Of a stretch of 64,000 nucleotides of DNA, positions 13,966 through 22,833 are shown in pieces; the stretch's first letter is position 1, and each line of letters opens with the position of its first letter. Origin of the DNA: an uncultured Collinsella sp. Lineage in GTDB: Bacteria > Actinomycetota > Coriobacteriia > Coriobacteriales > Coriobacteriaceae. The position numbers were made by a program, and so were the translations under genes. Location: contig CATYZE010000004.1 of the NCBI GenBank assembly GCA_958415525.1, positions 62,001 to 126,000 of the forward strand, read 5' to 3'. Under the pieces are notes generated by a model. The model was given only the letters and a program-made list of their open reading frames with translations, was not told where the DNA came from and searched no databases.

Positions 13966-15303
13966 ATGAACCAGCAGAACATCGATTACGTACTCCGCTC
14001 TGTAGAGCAGCGTGACATCCGCTTTGTGCGTCTGTGGTTTGTCGACATTCTCGGTCGCCTCAAGAACTTTGCCATCAGCCCCGAGGACCTCGAGGTCGCT
14101 TTTGAGGAGGGCATTGGCTTTGACGGCTCGGCCATCGAGGGCTTTGCCACGCCCGAGGAAGCCGATATGCTCGCGTTCCCCGATGCCTCGACCTTCCAGA
14201 TCCTGCCGTGGCGCCCGAGCCACAACGGCGTCGCCCGCGTGTTCTGCGACGTGTGCACTCCCGATCGCAAGCCTTTCGCCGGCGACCCGCGCGATGCCCT
14301 GCGCCGCATGTTCCACAAGGCCGAGAAGGCCGGCTACCTGCTCAACGTGGGCGCCGAGCTGGAGTATTACTATTTCCCCGACGAGCACACGCCCGAGCCG
14401 CTCGACAACGTGGGCTACTTCGACCTTTCGGTGAGCGACGCCGCCCGCGACCTGCGCCGCAACACGGTCCTTACGCTCGAGAAGATGTCCGTGCCCGTGG
14501 AGTACACCTTCCACGCCGCCGGCCGCTCGCAGCACGGCATGAGCCTGCGCCACGCCGAGGCCCTGAGCATGTCCGACGCCATCACCACGGCCAAGCTCAT
14601 CATTAAGCAGCAGGCCTACGAGAGCGGCTGCCACGCCTCCTTTATGCCCAAGCCGCTGGCGGGCGAGGATGGCAGCGCCATGTTCCTGCACCAGTCGCTG
14701 TTCGATCACGACGGCAACAACGTCTTTTGGGGCGAGGACGACGAGAAGTACCATCTCTCCGACGTCGCCAAGCACTATATGGCCGGCATCCTGGCGCACG
14801 CGCGCGAGATCAGCGCTATCACTAACCCCACGGTCAATTCGTACAAGCGCATCACCACGGGCGGCGACTCCGTGCCGCAGTACGCTACGTGGGGCCTGCG
14901 CAACCGCGCGAGTATGGTCCGCATTCCGGTCTACAAGCCCGGCAAGCAGCTGTCCACGCGCATCGAGCTGCGCAGTCCCGACCCCATGGCCAACCCGTAC
15001 CTGGTCAATGCCGTCACGCTGGCGGCTGGTCTGGACGGCATCGAGCGCAAACTGGAGCTCCCGCCCGAGGCAACGGCCGAGACGCTCAAGCTCACCGACC
15101 GTCAGATGGTCGAGGCCGGCTACGCGCCGCTGCCGCGCTCGCTCAAAGAGGCGCTCGACGTGTTTGAGGACTCGCAGTTTATGAAGGATGCCCTCGGCGA
15201 GCACATCCACAGCTTCTTCCTCAAAAAGAAGCGCGACGAGTGGCATAAGTTTGAGTCTACGATCACCGAGTGGGAGATCAAGCACTACCTGGCGAACTCC
15301 TAA
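13966..15303 (+). CDS. Glutamine synthetase type I homologue with altered metal-ligand residues
   Basis: 445 residues, full length for GSI-alpha. Conserved: FDGSAIEGF (residues 52-60), the AELEYYYF glutamates 131 and 133, FMPKPL, NSYKR, NRASMVRIP and RIELRSPDPMANPYL. Altered by eye-alignment to E. coli/B. subtilis GlnA: the HHE...GQxE segment reads FHAAGRSQHG (182-191), so the two Mg-binding glutamates (E212 and E220 of the Salmonella enzyme) become Ala184 and Gly191; GSGMH reads GSAMF, so the His269 ligand becomes Phe240. Three of six metal ligands would be lost, which argues against normal catalysis. It may be a regulatory pseudoenzyme or act on another substrate. It is followed by a GlnR-like gene after 50 bases and preceded by a GlnR-like box. 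Confidence 0.85.
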   Translation: MNQQNIDYVLRSVEQRDIRFVRLWFVDILGRLKNFAISPEDLEVAFEEGIGFDGSAIEGFATPEEADMLAFPDASTFQILPWRPSHNGVARVFCDVCTPDRKPFAGDPRDALRRMFHKAEKAGYLLNVGAELEYYYFPDEHTPEPLDNVGYFDLSVSDAARDLRRNTVLTLEKMSVPVEYTFHAAGRSQHGMSLRHAEALSMSDAITTAKLIIKQQAYESGCHASFMPKPLAGEDGSAMFLHQSLFDHDGNNVFWGEDDEKYHLSDVAKHYMAGILAHAREISAITNPTVNSYKRITTGGDSVPQYATWGLRNRASMVRIPVYKPGKQLSTRIELRSPDPMANPYLVNAVTLAAGLDGIERKLELPPEATAETLKLTDRQMVEAGYAPLPRSLKEALDVFEDSQFMKDALGEHIHSFFLKKKRDEWHKFESTITEWEIKHYLANS

Positions 15304-15353
15304 TCGCGCTGGCTTGTTCCAGTACGATTGAGCTCATTTCTTTGGAGGCCGAT

Positions 15354-16016
15354 ATGTCCGAAAAGAGTGCCCTGTTCATGGCGCGCACGACGCGCTTCCA
15401 CGAGTTTGCCCGCAGCTTGACGACCACCCTGGGTGTCGAGGTGAGCCTGGCGACCCCCGATTCGCCGACTGCGGCGCACGACTTTGACCTGCTGATTCTC
15501 GATTCCGATGGCATTCGCAGCGACCGCATCGATCAGATTGCCAAGTGGCTTGACGATCGCGGCGGTGTCCCCATGCTGGTGATCGTCGACGACGAGGCGC
15601 TCGGCACCCTGCGCCTGCCGAATCACGCGCATGCCGACTTCGTATGCCCCACGGCGACGCCCAACGAGCTCAAGGCTCGTGCGCAGCGCCTGATGGGCGA
15701 GGAGGAGACCGTCACCGCCGATGACGTGCTCAACATCGACAACCTCGAGATCAACCTGGCTACCTACCAGGTGACGCTCGACGATGAGCCCATCGACCTG
15801 ACGCTGATGGAGTACTCGCTGCTGAGCTTTTTGGCAACGCACCCCAACCGCGCCTACAGCCGCGAAGTGCTGCTGCACCGCGTGTGGGGCTTTGAGTACT
15901 GCGGCGGCACGCGTACCGTCGACGTGCACATTCGACGTATCCGCTCCAAGGTGGGCCCGCAGATCGCGGCGCACATCACCACCGTCCGCGGCGTGGGCTA
16001 TCTGTTTAAGGACTAG
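15354..16016 (+). CDS. GlnR-like orphan OmpR-family response regulator
   Basis: 220 residues. Residues 1-115 form an atypical receiver: LILDSDG (Asp50, Asp52) is present but the usual N-terminal acidic pair and the clear Lys/Thr switch residues are not recognisable. The C-terminal winged helix is canonical for OmpR (LMEYSLLSFLATHPNRAYSR, then RTVDVHIRRIRSK and TTVRGVGYLF). No histidine kinase is adjacent. Actinobacterial GlnR has this architecture and controls nitrogen genes without phosphorylation. TTTGGAGG lies 6 bases before ATG 15354. Position directly after a glutamine synthetase homologue supports a nitrogen role, and the two are probably co-transcribed. Confidence 0.75.
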   Translation: MSEKSALFMARTTRFHEFARSLTTTLGVEVSLATPDSPTAAHDFDLLILDSDGIRSDRIDQIAKWLDDRGGVPMLVIVDDEALGTLRLPNHAHADFVCPTATPNELKARAQRLMGEEETVTADDVLNIDNLEINLATYQVTLDDEPIDLTLMEYSLLSFLATHPNRAYSREVLLHRVWGFEYCGGTRTVDVHIRRIRSKVGPQIAAHITTVRGVGYLFKD

Positions 16017-16020
16017 ATTT

Positions 16021-16061
16021 CCACCACAAAGGGGACAGGCACCTTTGTGGGTGGTTTTGCC
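16021..16061 (+). terminator. Terminator of repeat family P2, after the GlnR-like gene
   Basis: CCACCACAAAGG and CCTTTGTGGGTGG flank a GGACAGGCA loop, then TTTTGCC. The T-run is short. Six further near-identical copies follow other plus-strand genes in this window. Confidence 0.75.
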
Positions 16062-16172
16062 GCAGGTGCGGGTGCCTTTCGGGTTTGCAACAGAACTTAA
16101 GCCTTCCTAAAAGATTGCGTTCTCATACACGCGCACCCGCATATTGGGGTACAACTCAACGTGAACAATGAT

Positions 16173-16199
16173 GGCCCGCCACATGTTTGGCGGGCCTTT
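16173..16199 (+). promoter_or_regulatory. Short hairpin in the htrA leader
   Basis: GGCCCGCCA, six bases, TGGCGGGCC, TTT. It lies 27 bases before the htrA start codon, so it could attenuate transcription or be the end of upstream transcription. Confidence 0.4.
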
Positions 16200-16225
16200 G
16201 GCTATTTGACGAAAGGATCGCAGCT

Positions 16226-17695
16226 ATGAGCGAGAACGATTCCCAGCGTCCCCAGGACGCGGGCAACGCCGGCGAGACTCAGCAGCAGCCGCGCGTGCAG
16301 GTGGAGTCGACGCCTGCTGGCGGCAACAACATTCCCTATGTGCAGGCCTACGACACGCAGACCGGCCAGCCGCTGGGTGGCCAGCAGGTCGTGAACAAGC
16401 ACACGGTGGTCAAGACCAAGACCAAAAAGCTGCCGATCTTCATTACGGCGCTCGCCGGCTGCGCATGCGGCGCCCTGCTGGTCATCGCGCTTATCATGAG
16501 CGGCACGCTCGATATCGGCGGTGGCAAAAATGCCGTGACGGCGGGCGCTTCGGGCTCGTCGACGCAAAAGATCACGATCGACTCTGAGGACACCACGCTG
16601 GCCGAGGCCGTTTCCGCCAAGGCGCTGCCCTCCGTTGTTTCCATCACCGCCACTTCGAGTGGCAGCCAGGGCAACACGCTTTCGCAGTCCGCTGACGAGT
16701 CGGACAGCTCGGGCAGCGTCGGTTCGGGCGTGGTGCTCGACACCGAGGGCCATATCCTCACCAACAACCACGTGGTCGACGGTTACGACCAGTACGTGGT
16801 GACCATGGACGACGGCACCACCTACGAGGCCGAGTTCGTGGGCAACGATGCCTCGAGCGACCTCGCCGTTATTAAGCTCAAGGATGCCGACTCCTCCAAG
16901 CTCACCCCGATCGAGATTGGCGACTCCTCCAAGCTCAACGTGGGCGAGTGGGTCATGGCGATCGGCTCGCCGTTCGGCAACGAGCAGTCCGTCTCCACCG
17001 GTATCGTGTCGGCGCTGTATCGCTCCACGGCCATGAGCTCTACCAGCGGCAACACCATCTATGCCAACATGATCCAGACCGATGCCGCCATCAACCCGGG
17101 TAACTCCGGCGGCGCGCTCGTCAACGATAACGGCGAACTCGTGGGTATCAACTCGCTCATCGAGAGCTATTCGGGTTCCAGCTCGGGCGTTGGCTTTGCC
17201 ATTCCGGTCAACTATGCCAAGAACATCGCCGACCAGATCATCGACGGCAAGACGCCGGTTCATCCGTACCTGGGCGCCACGCTCTCGAGCGTCAACGCGC
17301 TCAACGCCCGCACCAACAAGCTGAGCACCGATAGCGGCGCGTATGTGGCGAGCGTTGTGGAGGACGGCCCCGCTGCCAAGGCCGGCATCCAGGAGGGCGA
17401 CGTCATCACCAAGCTGGGCGATGACGAGATCACGAGTGCCGATGGCCTGATCATCGCACTGCGTAGCCACGAGGTGGGCGAGAAGGTCGAGATCACGCTC
17501 GTGCGCGGCAAGGAAGAGAAGAAGGTCACCGTCGAGCTGGGCTCCGACGAGGAGCTGCAGAACCAGCAGCAGAACGACAGCTCGACTGATACCGGCAACG
17601 GCGGCATCACCGACGAGCAGCTGCGCCAGTACCTGGAGGAGCTGCTGGGCCAGCAGGGCCAGGGCCAGGGTCAGGGTTACGGCCAGGGATTCTAG
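16226..17695 (+). CDS. HtrA/DegP-like membrane-anchored serine protease with PDZ domain
   Basis: 489 residues. A polar N-terminal cytoplasmic stretch of about 68 residues precedes one transmembrane helix (69-92), so the protease faces outward. The trypsin-like triad is His182 (TNNHVV), Asp212 (DASSDLAVI) and Ser294 (NPGNSGGAL). A single PDZ domain follows (HPYLGATL, then GPAAKAGIQEGDVITKLGD). The tail is Gln/Gly rich (GQGQGQGYGQGF). HtrA proteases degrade misfolded exported proteins. GAAAGG precedes ATG 16226; a longer frame from 16187 is less likely. A strong terminator follows. Confidence 0.92.
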   Translation: MSENDSQRPQDAGNAGETQQQPRVQVESTPAGGNNIPYVQAYDTQTGQPLGGQQVVNKHTVVKTKTKKLPIFITALAGCACGALLVIALIMSGTLDIGGGKNAVTAGASGSSTQKITIDSEDTTLAEAVSAKALPSVVSITATSSGSQGNTLSQSADESDSSGSVGSGVVLDTEGHILTNNHVVDGYDQYVVTMDDGTTYEAEFVGNDASSDLAVIKLKDADSSKLTPIEIGDSSKLNVGEWVMAIGSPFGNEQSVSTGIVSALYRSTAMSSTSGNTIYANMIQTDAAINPGNSGGALVNDNGELVGINSLIESYSGSSSGVGFAIPVNYAKNIADQIIDGKTPVHPYLGATLSSVNALNARTNKLSTDSGAYVASVVEDGPAAKAGIQEGDVITKLGDDEITSADGLIIALRSHEVGEKVEITLVRGKEEKKVTVELGSDEELQNQQQNDSSTDTGNGGITDEQLRQYLEELLGQQGQGQGQGYGQGF

Positions 17696-17721
17696 CGAGC
17701 CGTTTCACACACATCGAAGCC

Positions 17722-17762
17722 AGAGGGGCTGCCCCGCCAAGCGTGGGACAGCCCCTCTTTCC
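17722..17762 (+). terminator. Intrinsic terminator after htrA
   Basis: AGAGGGGCTG and CAGCCCCTCT pair around a GCCAAGCGT loop with an inner CCC/GGG pair, followed by TT. Confidence 0.8.
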
Positions 17763-17832
17763 ATAATGATCCCCCGGGGACGGAGGAAAACGGATCACTT
17801 TGAGCTGGCGAGGAGTTCGGTTCGGAATGGTC

Positions 17833-18036
17833 TGGACAGTTAGTTCAGATACGTATAAATCTGGGGCAGTCTGGGATGCGTTTTGAGCTGTTTCGGGATG
17901 GAAATGGGGCTCTGATGGGTGCTCGGAAGGAGAAATAAGCCGATCGTGCCGCTCCGGGACGACCAAATGGGGTGAAATGGCGCCATTTGAGCTCGATTCG
18001 GTTCGCAGATTTATACGTATCTGAACTAACTGTCCA
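17833..18036. repeat. 204-bp element with perfect 31-bp terminal inverted repeats
   Basis: The left arm 17833-17863 begins TGGACAGTTAGTTCAG and ends AAATCTG; the right arm 18006-18036 is its exact reverse complement over all 31 bases. The 142-base interior has no ORF of note and contains a 14-base palindrome AAATGGCGCCATTT. Flanks on the left repeat part of the interior (TTTGAGCT and TTCGGTTCG in the same order). It looks like a MITE-like non-autonomous element or a long hairpin, between htrA and ligA. No clear target duplication was seen. Confidence 0.75.
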
Positions 18037-18144
18037 CCCCGGTCCGACGGCTGCCGATTCGGTGCGGTTTGAAAGGGCTATTCGGCCCCATCGCGACCGG
18101 TGGTACCCTTGTATCCGTTTGAAATCGAGCGAAGGAGTGCCGCT

Positions 18145-20373
18145 ATGGAGCAATCGAGCCTGTTTGGTGACGGCGTGGACATCGATACCGAAACGCCCGC
18201 GAGCGCGGATGCCACCGCACCGACCGATGCTCGCGCCAAGGCGGCAGCGCGCGCGGCCGAGCTGCGCCACGAGCTCGACTACCATGCCTACCGCTACTAT
18301 ATGCTCGATGCCCCCGAGATCACGGACGCCGCTTTCGACAAAATGCTCGTTGAGCTGCGGGAAATCGAGGCAAACTATCCCGACCTCGTAACTCCGGACA
18401 GCTATACCCAGCGCGTGGGCGGCTACGTGAGCGAGCAGTTTACACCGGTCACGCACATGGCGCGCATGTATTCCATGGACGACGCTATGGACCTGGACGA
18501 ACTCGACGCATGGCTCCAGCGCACCGAGGATGCGCTCGGTGCCGGCAGCGTCACCTATACCTGCGAGCTTAAGATTGACGGCTTGGGCGTCGCGCTTACC
18601 TACCAAAACGGCACCTTCGTACGTGCGGCCACGCGCGGCGATGGCACCACGGGCGAGGACGTGTCGCTCAACGTCCGTACTATCAAGGATGTGCCCATGC
18701 ACCTGTCCGAGCCGGCGCTCGCCCACATGGGCGCCGACCGCGAGCGTACCATCGAAGTACGCGGCGAGGTCTATATGCCCAAGGGCAGCTTTGTTCGTCT
18801 GAACGACGAGGCGGATGCCGAGGGCCGCGACCCCTTTGCCAACCCGCGCAACGCCGCTGCAGGATCCCTGCGCCAAAAGGACCCCAAGATCACGGCGCGC
18901 CGCGATCTCGCCACCTTTATCTACGCCATCGCCGATACCGATCCGCTGCACGTCCACAGCCAGCGCGAGTTTCTGGACTGGCTGTGTAGCGCCGGCTTTA
19001 GCGTCAACCCCAACGTGGCACGCTGCGCCACGCCGGCCGAGGTCCACGAGTTCTGCGCCCAGGCGCTCGAGCACCGCGGCGACCTGGATTACGACATCGA
19101 CGGCGTGGTCGTAAAGGTCGACAGCTTCCAGCAGCAGCTCGACCTGGGCTTTACCGCGCGTGCGCCGCGCTGGGCCATCGCCTTTAAGTTCCCGCCCGAG
19201 GAGAAGCAGACTATCCTGCGCGAGATTCGCATCCAGGTGGGCCGCACCGGCGTGCTCACGCCGGTCGCGGAGTTCGACCCGGTGACGGTCGCCGGCTCCA
19301 CCATCGCCCGCGCCACGCTGCACAACATTGACGAAATCCGCCGCAAGAACGTGCGCGAGGGCGACACCATCATCGTGCACAAGGCGGGCGACGTCATTCC
19401 CGAGGTCGTAGGTCCGGTGCTCGACAAGCGCCCGGCCGATTCGGTCGACTGGCACATGCCCGAGGTCTGCCCCGTGTGCGGCAGCCCGGTCGTGCACGAG
19501 GACGGCGAGGTCGCCTACCGCTGCGTCTCCATCGATTGCCCCGCGCAGCTCAAGGAGCGCCTGCTCCACTGGGTGAGCCGCGGCTGCATGGACGTCGACG
19601 GCCTGGGCGACGAGATCGTCGACAAGATGATCGCCGCCGGTCTGATCCACGATGTCGCGGATTTCTACCAGCTTACGGTCGATGACATCGCCGGCCTGGA
19701 CACGGGCCGCGTGTATGCCAGCTCCAACAGCAAAAAGGGCGTTAAGAAGGGCGATCCCATTCCGGTTGGTCTTAAGACGGCCGAGAAGATCATCGCCGAG
19801 CTTAGCAAGTCCAAGAGTCAGCCGCTCGGGCGCGTGCTGTTTGCCCTGGGTATCCGCCACGTGGGCAAAAGCGTGGGTGAGGTCATTGCCGAGCGATTCC
19901 TGTCGATTGACAAGCTCATCTTGGCGAGCGAAGAGGATATCGCCGAGTGCGAGGGCATCGGTCCTAAGATCGCGGCGAGCGTCAAACAATTCCTTGCCGT
20001 GCCCGAGAACCTCGCCGTGCTGGATCGCCTGCGTCAGGCGGGCCTGTCGCTCGAGGTTGACTTGGGAGCTGCGCATGCGCAGGCTGCAGCCGATGCCGGC
20101 GTAGCGGGCGAGCTCGCCGACGCGCAGCCGCTTGCGGGCCTGACGTTTGTGCTGACCGGTACGCTCGTAAACCGCACGCGCGACGAGGCGGGTGCCGCGC
20201 TCAAGGTGCTCGGCGCCAAGGTCTCGGGCAGCGTGTCGAAGAAGACGAGCTACTTGGTCGCCGGTCCCAAGGCGGGCTCCAAGCTCACCAAGGCCGAGCA
20301 ACTGGGCGTGCCCGTGCTGGATGAGGACGCGCTCGAGCAGATCCTCGCTACCGGTCAGGTGCCCCAGGCGTAA
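18145..20373 (+). CDS. ligA: NAD-dependent DNA ligase LigA
   Basis: 742 residues. An Ia-like domain (YHAYRYYMLDAPEITDAAFD) leads to the adenylation domain with Lys143 in CELKIDG, then RGDGTTGEDV, the OB fold, a Cys4 zinc finger (CPVCGSPV, then CVSIDCPAQ), helix-hairpin-helix repeats (ALGIRHVGKSVGE, ECEGIGPKIA) and a C-terminal BRCT domain (LTFVLTGTL). It seals nicks during replication and repair using NAD. GAAGGAG precedes ATG 18145. The stop codon overlaps the start of a small frame (TAATG), suggesting translational coupling. Confidence 0.96.
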   Translation: MEQSSLFGDGVDIDTETPASADATAPTDARAKAAARAAELRHELDYHAYRYYMLDAPEITDAAFDKMLVELREIEANYPDLVTPDSYTQRVGGYVSEQFTPVTHMARMYSMDDAMDLDELDAWLQRTEDALGAGSVTYTCELKIDGLGVALTYQNGTFVRAATRGDGTTGEDVSLNVRTIKDVPMHLSEPALAHMGADRERTIEVRGEVYMPKGSFVRLNDEADAEGRDPFANPRNAAAGSLRQKDPKITARRDLATFIYAIADTDPLHVHSQREFLDWLCSAGFSVNPNVARCATPAEVHEFCAQALEHRGDLDYDIDGVVVKVDSFQQQLDLGFTARAPRWAIAFKFPPEEKQTILREIRIQVGRTGVLTPVAEFDPVTVAGSTIARATLHNIDEIRRKNVREGDTIIVHKAGDVIPEVVGPVLDKRPADSVDWHMPEVCPVCGSPVVHEDGEVAYRCVSIDCPAQLKERLLHWVSRGCMDVDGLGDEIVDKMIAAGLIHDVADFYQLTVDDIAGLDTGRVYASSNSKKGVKKGDPIPVGLKTAEKIIAELSKSKSQPLGRVLFALGIRHVGKSVGEVIAERFLSIDKLILASEEDIAECEGIGPKIAASVKQFLAVPENLAVLDRLRQAGLSLEVDLGAAHAQAAADAGVAGELADAQPLAGLTFVLTGTLVNRTRDEAGAALKVLGAKVSGSVSKKTSYLVAGPKAGSKLTKAEQLGVPVLDEDALEQILATGQVPQA

Positions 20374-20552
20374 TGGATATCGAGAACCACAATTGCTCGC
20401 AGGCGGAAGGGCACACGAGGTGCTTCCAAAGGCAGGCAAAAGAGCGCCTGATGGCGCGAATTCGCGTTGCCGAGCGCGAGCGTGCAGCAGGAATGTCCCG
20501 CGATGCATTTGAGGCGTTGGCTGAGCTAGAGCGGAAGCTTCACTTAGTCTAG
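20373..20552 (+). CDS. Small protein coupled to ligA, unknown function
   Basis: 59 residues starting at the ATG that shares an A with the ligA stop codon (TAATG). The sequence is highly charged; the C-terminal part (MARIRVAERERAAG, then FEALAELERKLHLV) predicts an amphipathic helix and is reminiscent of the helical tails of small antitoxins, though I do not recognise a family. It ends 9 bases inside the convergent MerR gene. Coupling to ligA and the sensible charge pattern support a real gene; no homologue is known to me. Confidence 0.5.
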   Translation: MDIENHNCSQAEGHTRCFQRQAKERLMARIRVAERERAAGMSRDAFEALAELERKLHLV

Positions 20553-21389
20553 TGACACGGGCACCGTGATCTGCGTTACGTAGGTCGCCGGGTCGTCGCT
20601 GATGATGTCGTCGATGAGGGCGATCTCGCGTGAGGGACCTGTGGGGGACAGGTTGTGTTCGCGCATGTAATCGAGTAAGCGCTCGTAGCGCGGGCCCGCT
20701 TGCCCGTGCGTGCCGCGGAAGCTAATGGTCAGGCAGCGCGCGGCGGGCCGAACCTCGACGTCCCCCAGGTAGTCGTCCGTGTCATCCAACAGCAGAAAGA
20801 CCTCGTCGTAGCCATCAAAGTCACCGGTGGCAAGGCGCTCGGGCGCGATGCTCACACCCAGATTGCCAAGGAAGACGAAGGTCTCGTGCTGTCCTTTTTG
20901 CAGCTGGCGAATCTGCCACTCCAGCGCATAAGCATCGGTGGGGTTGACGCGTTCGCGCAGCACGGCGCAACGAAGTTCGGGCGCGTTGACCTCGTAGATG
21001 GTATCGAGCTCAGCATCCAATGCGCCTCGCAACAAGGCAAGCCGGTTGTCGATCTTGCGTGAGACGCGTTCCAGCTCACGGCGTTTACGTTCGATAAGCT
21101 CCTGCTGCTGGGCGAGTTGGCGCTGCATGAGGTCCACGTCGCGCGTGGTCACGAATTCGCGAATCTGAGCCAACGGCAAATCGAGAACGCGCAGGTGGCT
21201 GATGGTGTTGAGGGTGGAGAGCTGTCGTGCGCCGTAGTAGCGGTAGCCGCTCGCGGGGTCGATGCGTGCCGGTTCCAGCAGGCCCATCTGCTCGTAATGG
21301 CGCAGCGTGCCAACGCTTAGGTTAAACAGACGCGCGACCTCGCCAATGCGGAGCAGGCCGTCGGAATGTTCGCTGGATGTATCGGTCAC
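20544..21389 (-). CDS. MerR-family multidrug-type regulator with GyrI-like effector domain
   Basis: 281 residues. The MerR winged helix reads GEVARLFNLSVGTLRHYEQM and continues with GYRYYGARQLSTLNTI; a coiled-coil dimer helix follows (QRQLAQQQELIERKRRELER). Residues from about 125 form a GyrI/BmrR-type ligand domain. This architecture is that of BmrR, which binds many drugs and activates an efflux gene. It lies 56 bases downstream of the MATE gene on the same strand, and the MATE promoter carries a MerR-type dyad at 22844-22858, which fits autoregulated efflux control. Confidence 0.85.
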   Translation of the reverse strand: MTDTSSEHSDGLLRIGEVARLFNLSVGTLRHYEQMGLLEPARIDPASGYRYYGARQLSTLNTISHLRVLDLPLAQIREFVTTRDVDLMQRQLAQQQELIERKRRELERVSRKIDNRLALLRGALDAELDTIYEVNAPELRCAVLRERVNPTDAYALEWQIRQLQKGQHETFVFLGNLGVSIAPERLATGDFDGYDEVFLLLDDTDDYLGDVEVRPAARCLTISFRGTHGQAGPRYERLLDYMREHNLSPTGPSREIALIDDIISDDPATYVTQITVPVSLD

Positions 21390-21445
21390 GGGATTGCTCC
21401 TTTCGGCAGAAAACGGGACAGGGTCGCCAGGCTCACGTCGTCCCG

Positions 21446-22792
21446 CTACGCCACCAACTTGTCAAAAGCACCGCGGCGGTTGAGCACCGTAAACGCCACC
21501 ACGCAAATGACTGCCGACAGAATCGACCCGCACGGCGAGGCGATGCCCATGGGAAACAGCGTGTCGGAATAAGCGTTCGATAGCAGCCACGCGCCCGGCA
21601 CGCGAATGAGCGCCACGGCCAGCACGTTGTGCGCAAAGCCGATGTAGCTCTTGCCGTACGCAGCGAAAAAGCCGCTAAAGCAAATATGGATGCCGGCGAA
21701 GATCGCGTCGAAAATATAGCTGCGCATATAGCCAGTGCCGGCTGCGACCACCGCGGCGTCCTTGGCAAAAAAGCCGAGAAACGCCGGTGCCACCAGCCAC
21801 ATCAGAACCGTGATCAGGCAGCCGTACACCACCGAGATGGTCATGGCGTCCTTGAGCACCTGACGCGCGCGGTCGCCCTTGCCTGCGCCGGCGTTTTGCG
21901 CCGTGAGCGCGCTGACGGTGGCGCCCATGGAACTCGGCACAATGAACAAAAAGCTGATCATCTTCTCGACCAAGCCCACGGCGGCGGCGTCGACCAAGCC
22001 GCGGTGGTTGGCGATAACGGTGATGAACATGAACGCCACCTGGATGCAGCCGTCCTGCACGGCCACGGGAACGCCGATCTTAAGGATGCTGCCGAGCACC
22101 TCGGGCTGCGGACGCAGGTCGCTGCGCTTGACGTGGATGTTCGTACGACGGCTCTTGAGCCATACGAGCGCAAGCGCCACGCTTGCCGTCTGCGCGATCA
22201 CCGTGCCGAGCGCCGCGCCCACGGGACCGAGCCCCATGTGGCCAATAAACAGAAAGTCGAGCGCGATGTTGATAACGCATGCCACGCCGATCACGTACAT
22301 GGGCGAGCGCGAATCGCCCAGGCCGCGAAAGATGGCCGAGAGGATGTTGTATGCGGCGATGCACGGAATGCCGATAAAGCAGATGCGCAGGTAGGCGGCA
22401 GTACCCTCGACCGCTTCGGCCGGCGTGCCGATGAGCGCCACGATTTGCGGGCACAGCGCGAGCAGAAGCGCGGCCAGCACCACCGAGACGCCCATAAAGA
22501 GTGTGATGGTGTTGCCGATGGCTGCCTCGGCGCGATCGAAGCGGCGCGAACCCACGGCGTGGCCGACGATGACCGTTGTTCCCATGGCCAGGCCCACGAG
22601 CGTCACGGTAATGATATAGAGCGTCTGCGCGCCATTGCCCACGGCGGTGATGCCGGCGGCGCCGCTAAACTGTCCGATAAAGTACAGGTCGGCCATGCCG
22701 TAGAGCATCTGCAAAAAGTACGAGAGCATATAGGGCAGGGCGAAGACCGCGATGGTCTTGAGGACATTGCCGCGTGTGAGGTCGTGTTCCAT
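21446..22792 (-). CDS. MATE-family multidrug efflux transporter
   Basis: 448 residues with 12 predicted transmembrane helices, the standard MATE size. The N-terminal region reads GNVLKTIAVFALPYMLSYFL and GMADLYFIGQFSG, and each half carries the VGHAVGSRR and TAQNAGAGKGDRA-type loop typical of the family. Such transporters expel cationic drugs using Na+ or H+ gradients. The start follows a GC-rich GTGCCCGCCC, not a strong ribosome site. It is first in a two-gene unit with the MerR regulator. The substrate is unknown. Confidence 0.9.
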   Translation of the reverse strand: MEHDLTRGNVLKTIAVFALPYMLSYFLQMLYGMADLYFIGQFSGAAGITAVGNGAQTLYIITVTLVGLAMGTTVIVGHAVGSRRFDRAEAAIGNTITLFMGVSVVLAALLLALCPQIVALIGTPAEAVEGTAAYLRICFIGIPCIAAYNILSAIFRGLGDSRSPMYVIGVACVINIALDFLFIGHMGLGPVGAALGTVIAQTASVALALVWLKSRRTNIHVKRSDLRPQPEVLGSILKIGVPVAVQDGCIQVAFMFITVIANHRGLVDAAAVGLVEKMISFLFIVPSSMGATVSALTAQNAGAGKGDRARQVLKDAMTISVVYGCLITVLMWLVAPAFLGFFAKDAAVVAAGTGYMRSYIFDAIFAGIHICFSGFFAAYGKSYIGFAHNVLAVALIRVPGAWLLSNAYSDTLFPMGIASPCGSILSAVICVVAFTVLNRRGAFDKLVA

Positions 22793-22833
22793 GGGCGGGC
22801 ACTTTCTGGCTTGGTTCGTTTGCGTACCAGTGT

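Noticed and set aside
17845..20508. 887-codon open frame on the minus strand opposite ligA
   Set aside because: It is the antisense shadow of a clear LigA coding sequence; the translation is repetitive in Gly/His/Arg/Val with no domain, typical of GC-rich complementary frames.
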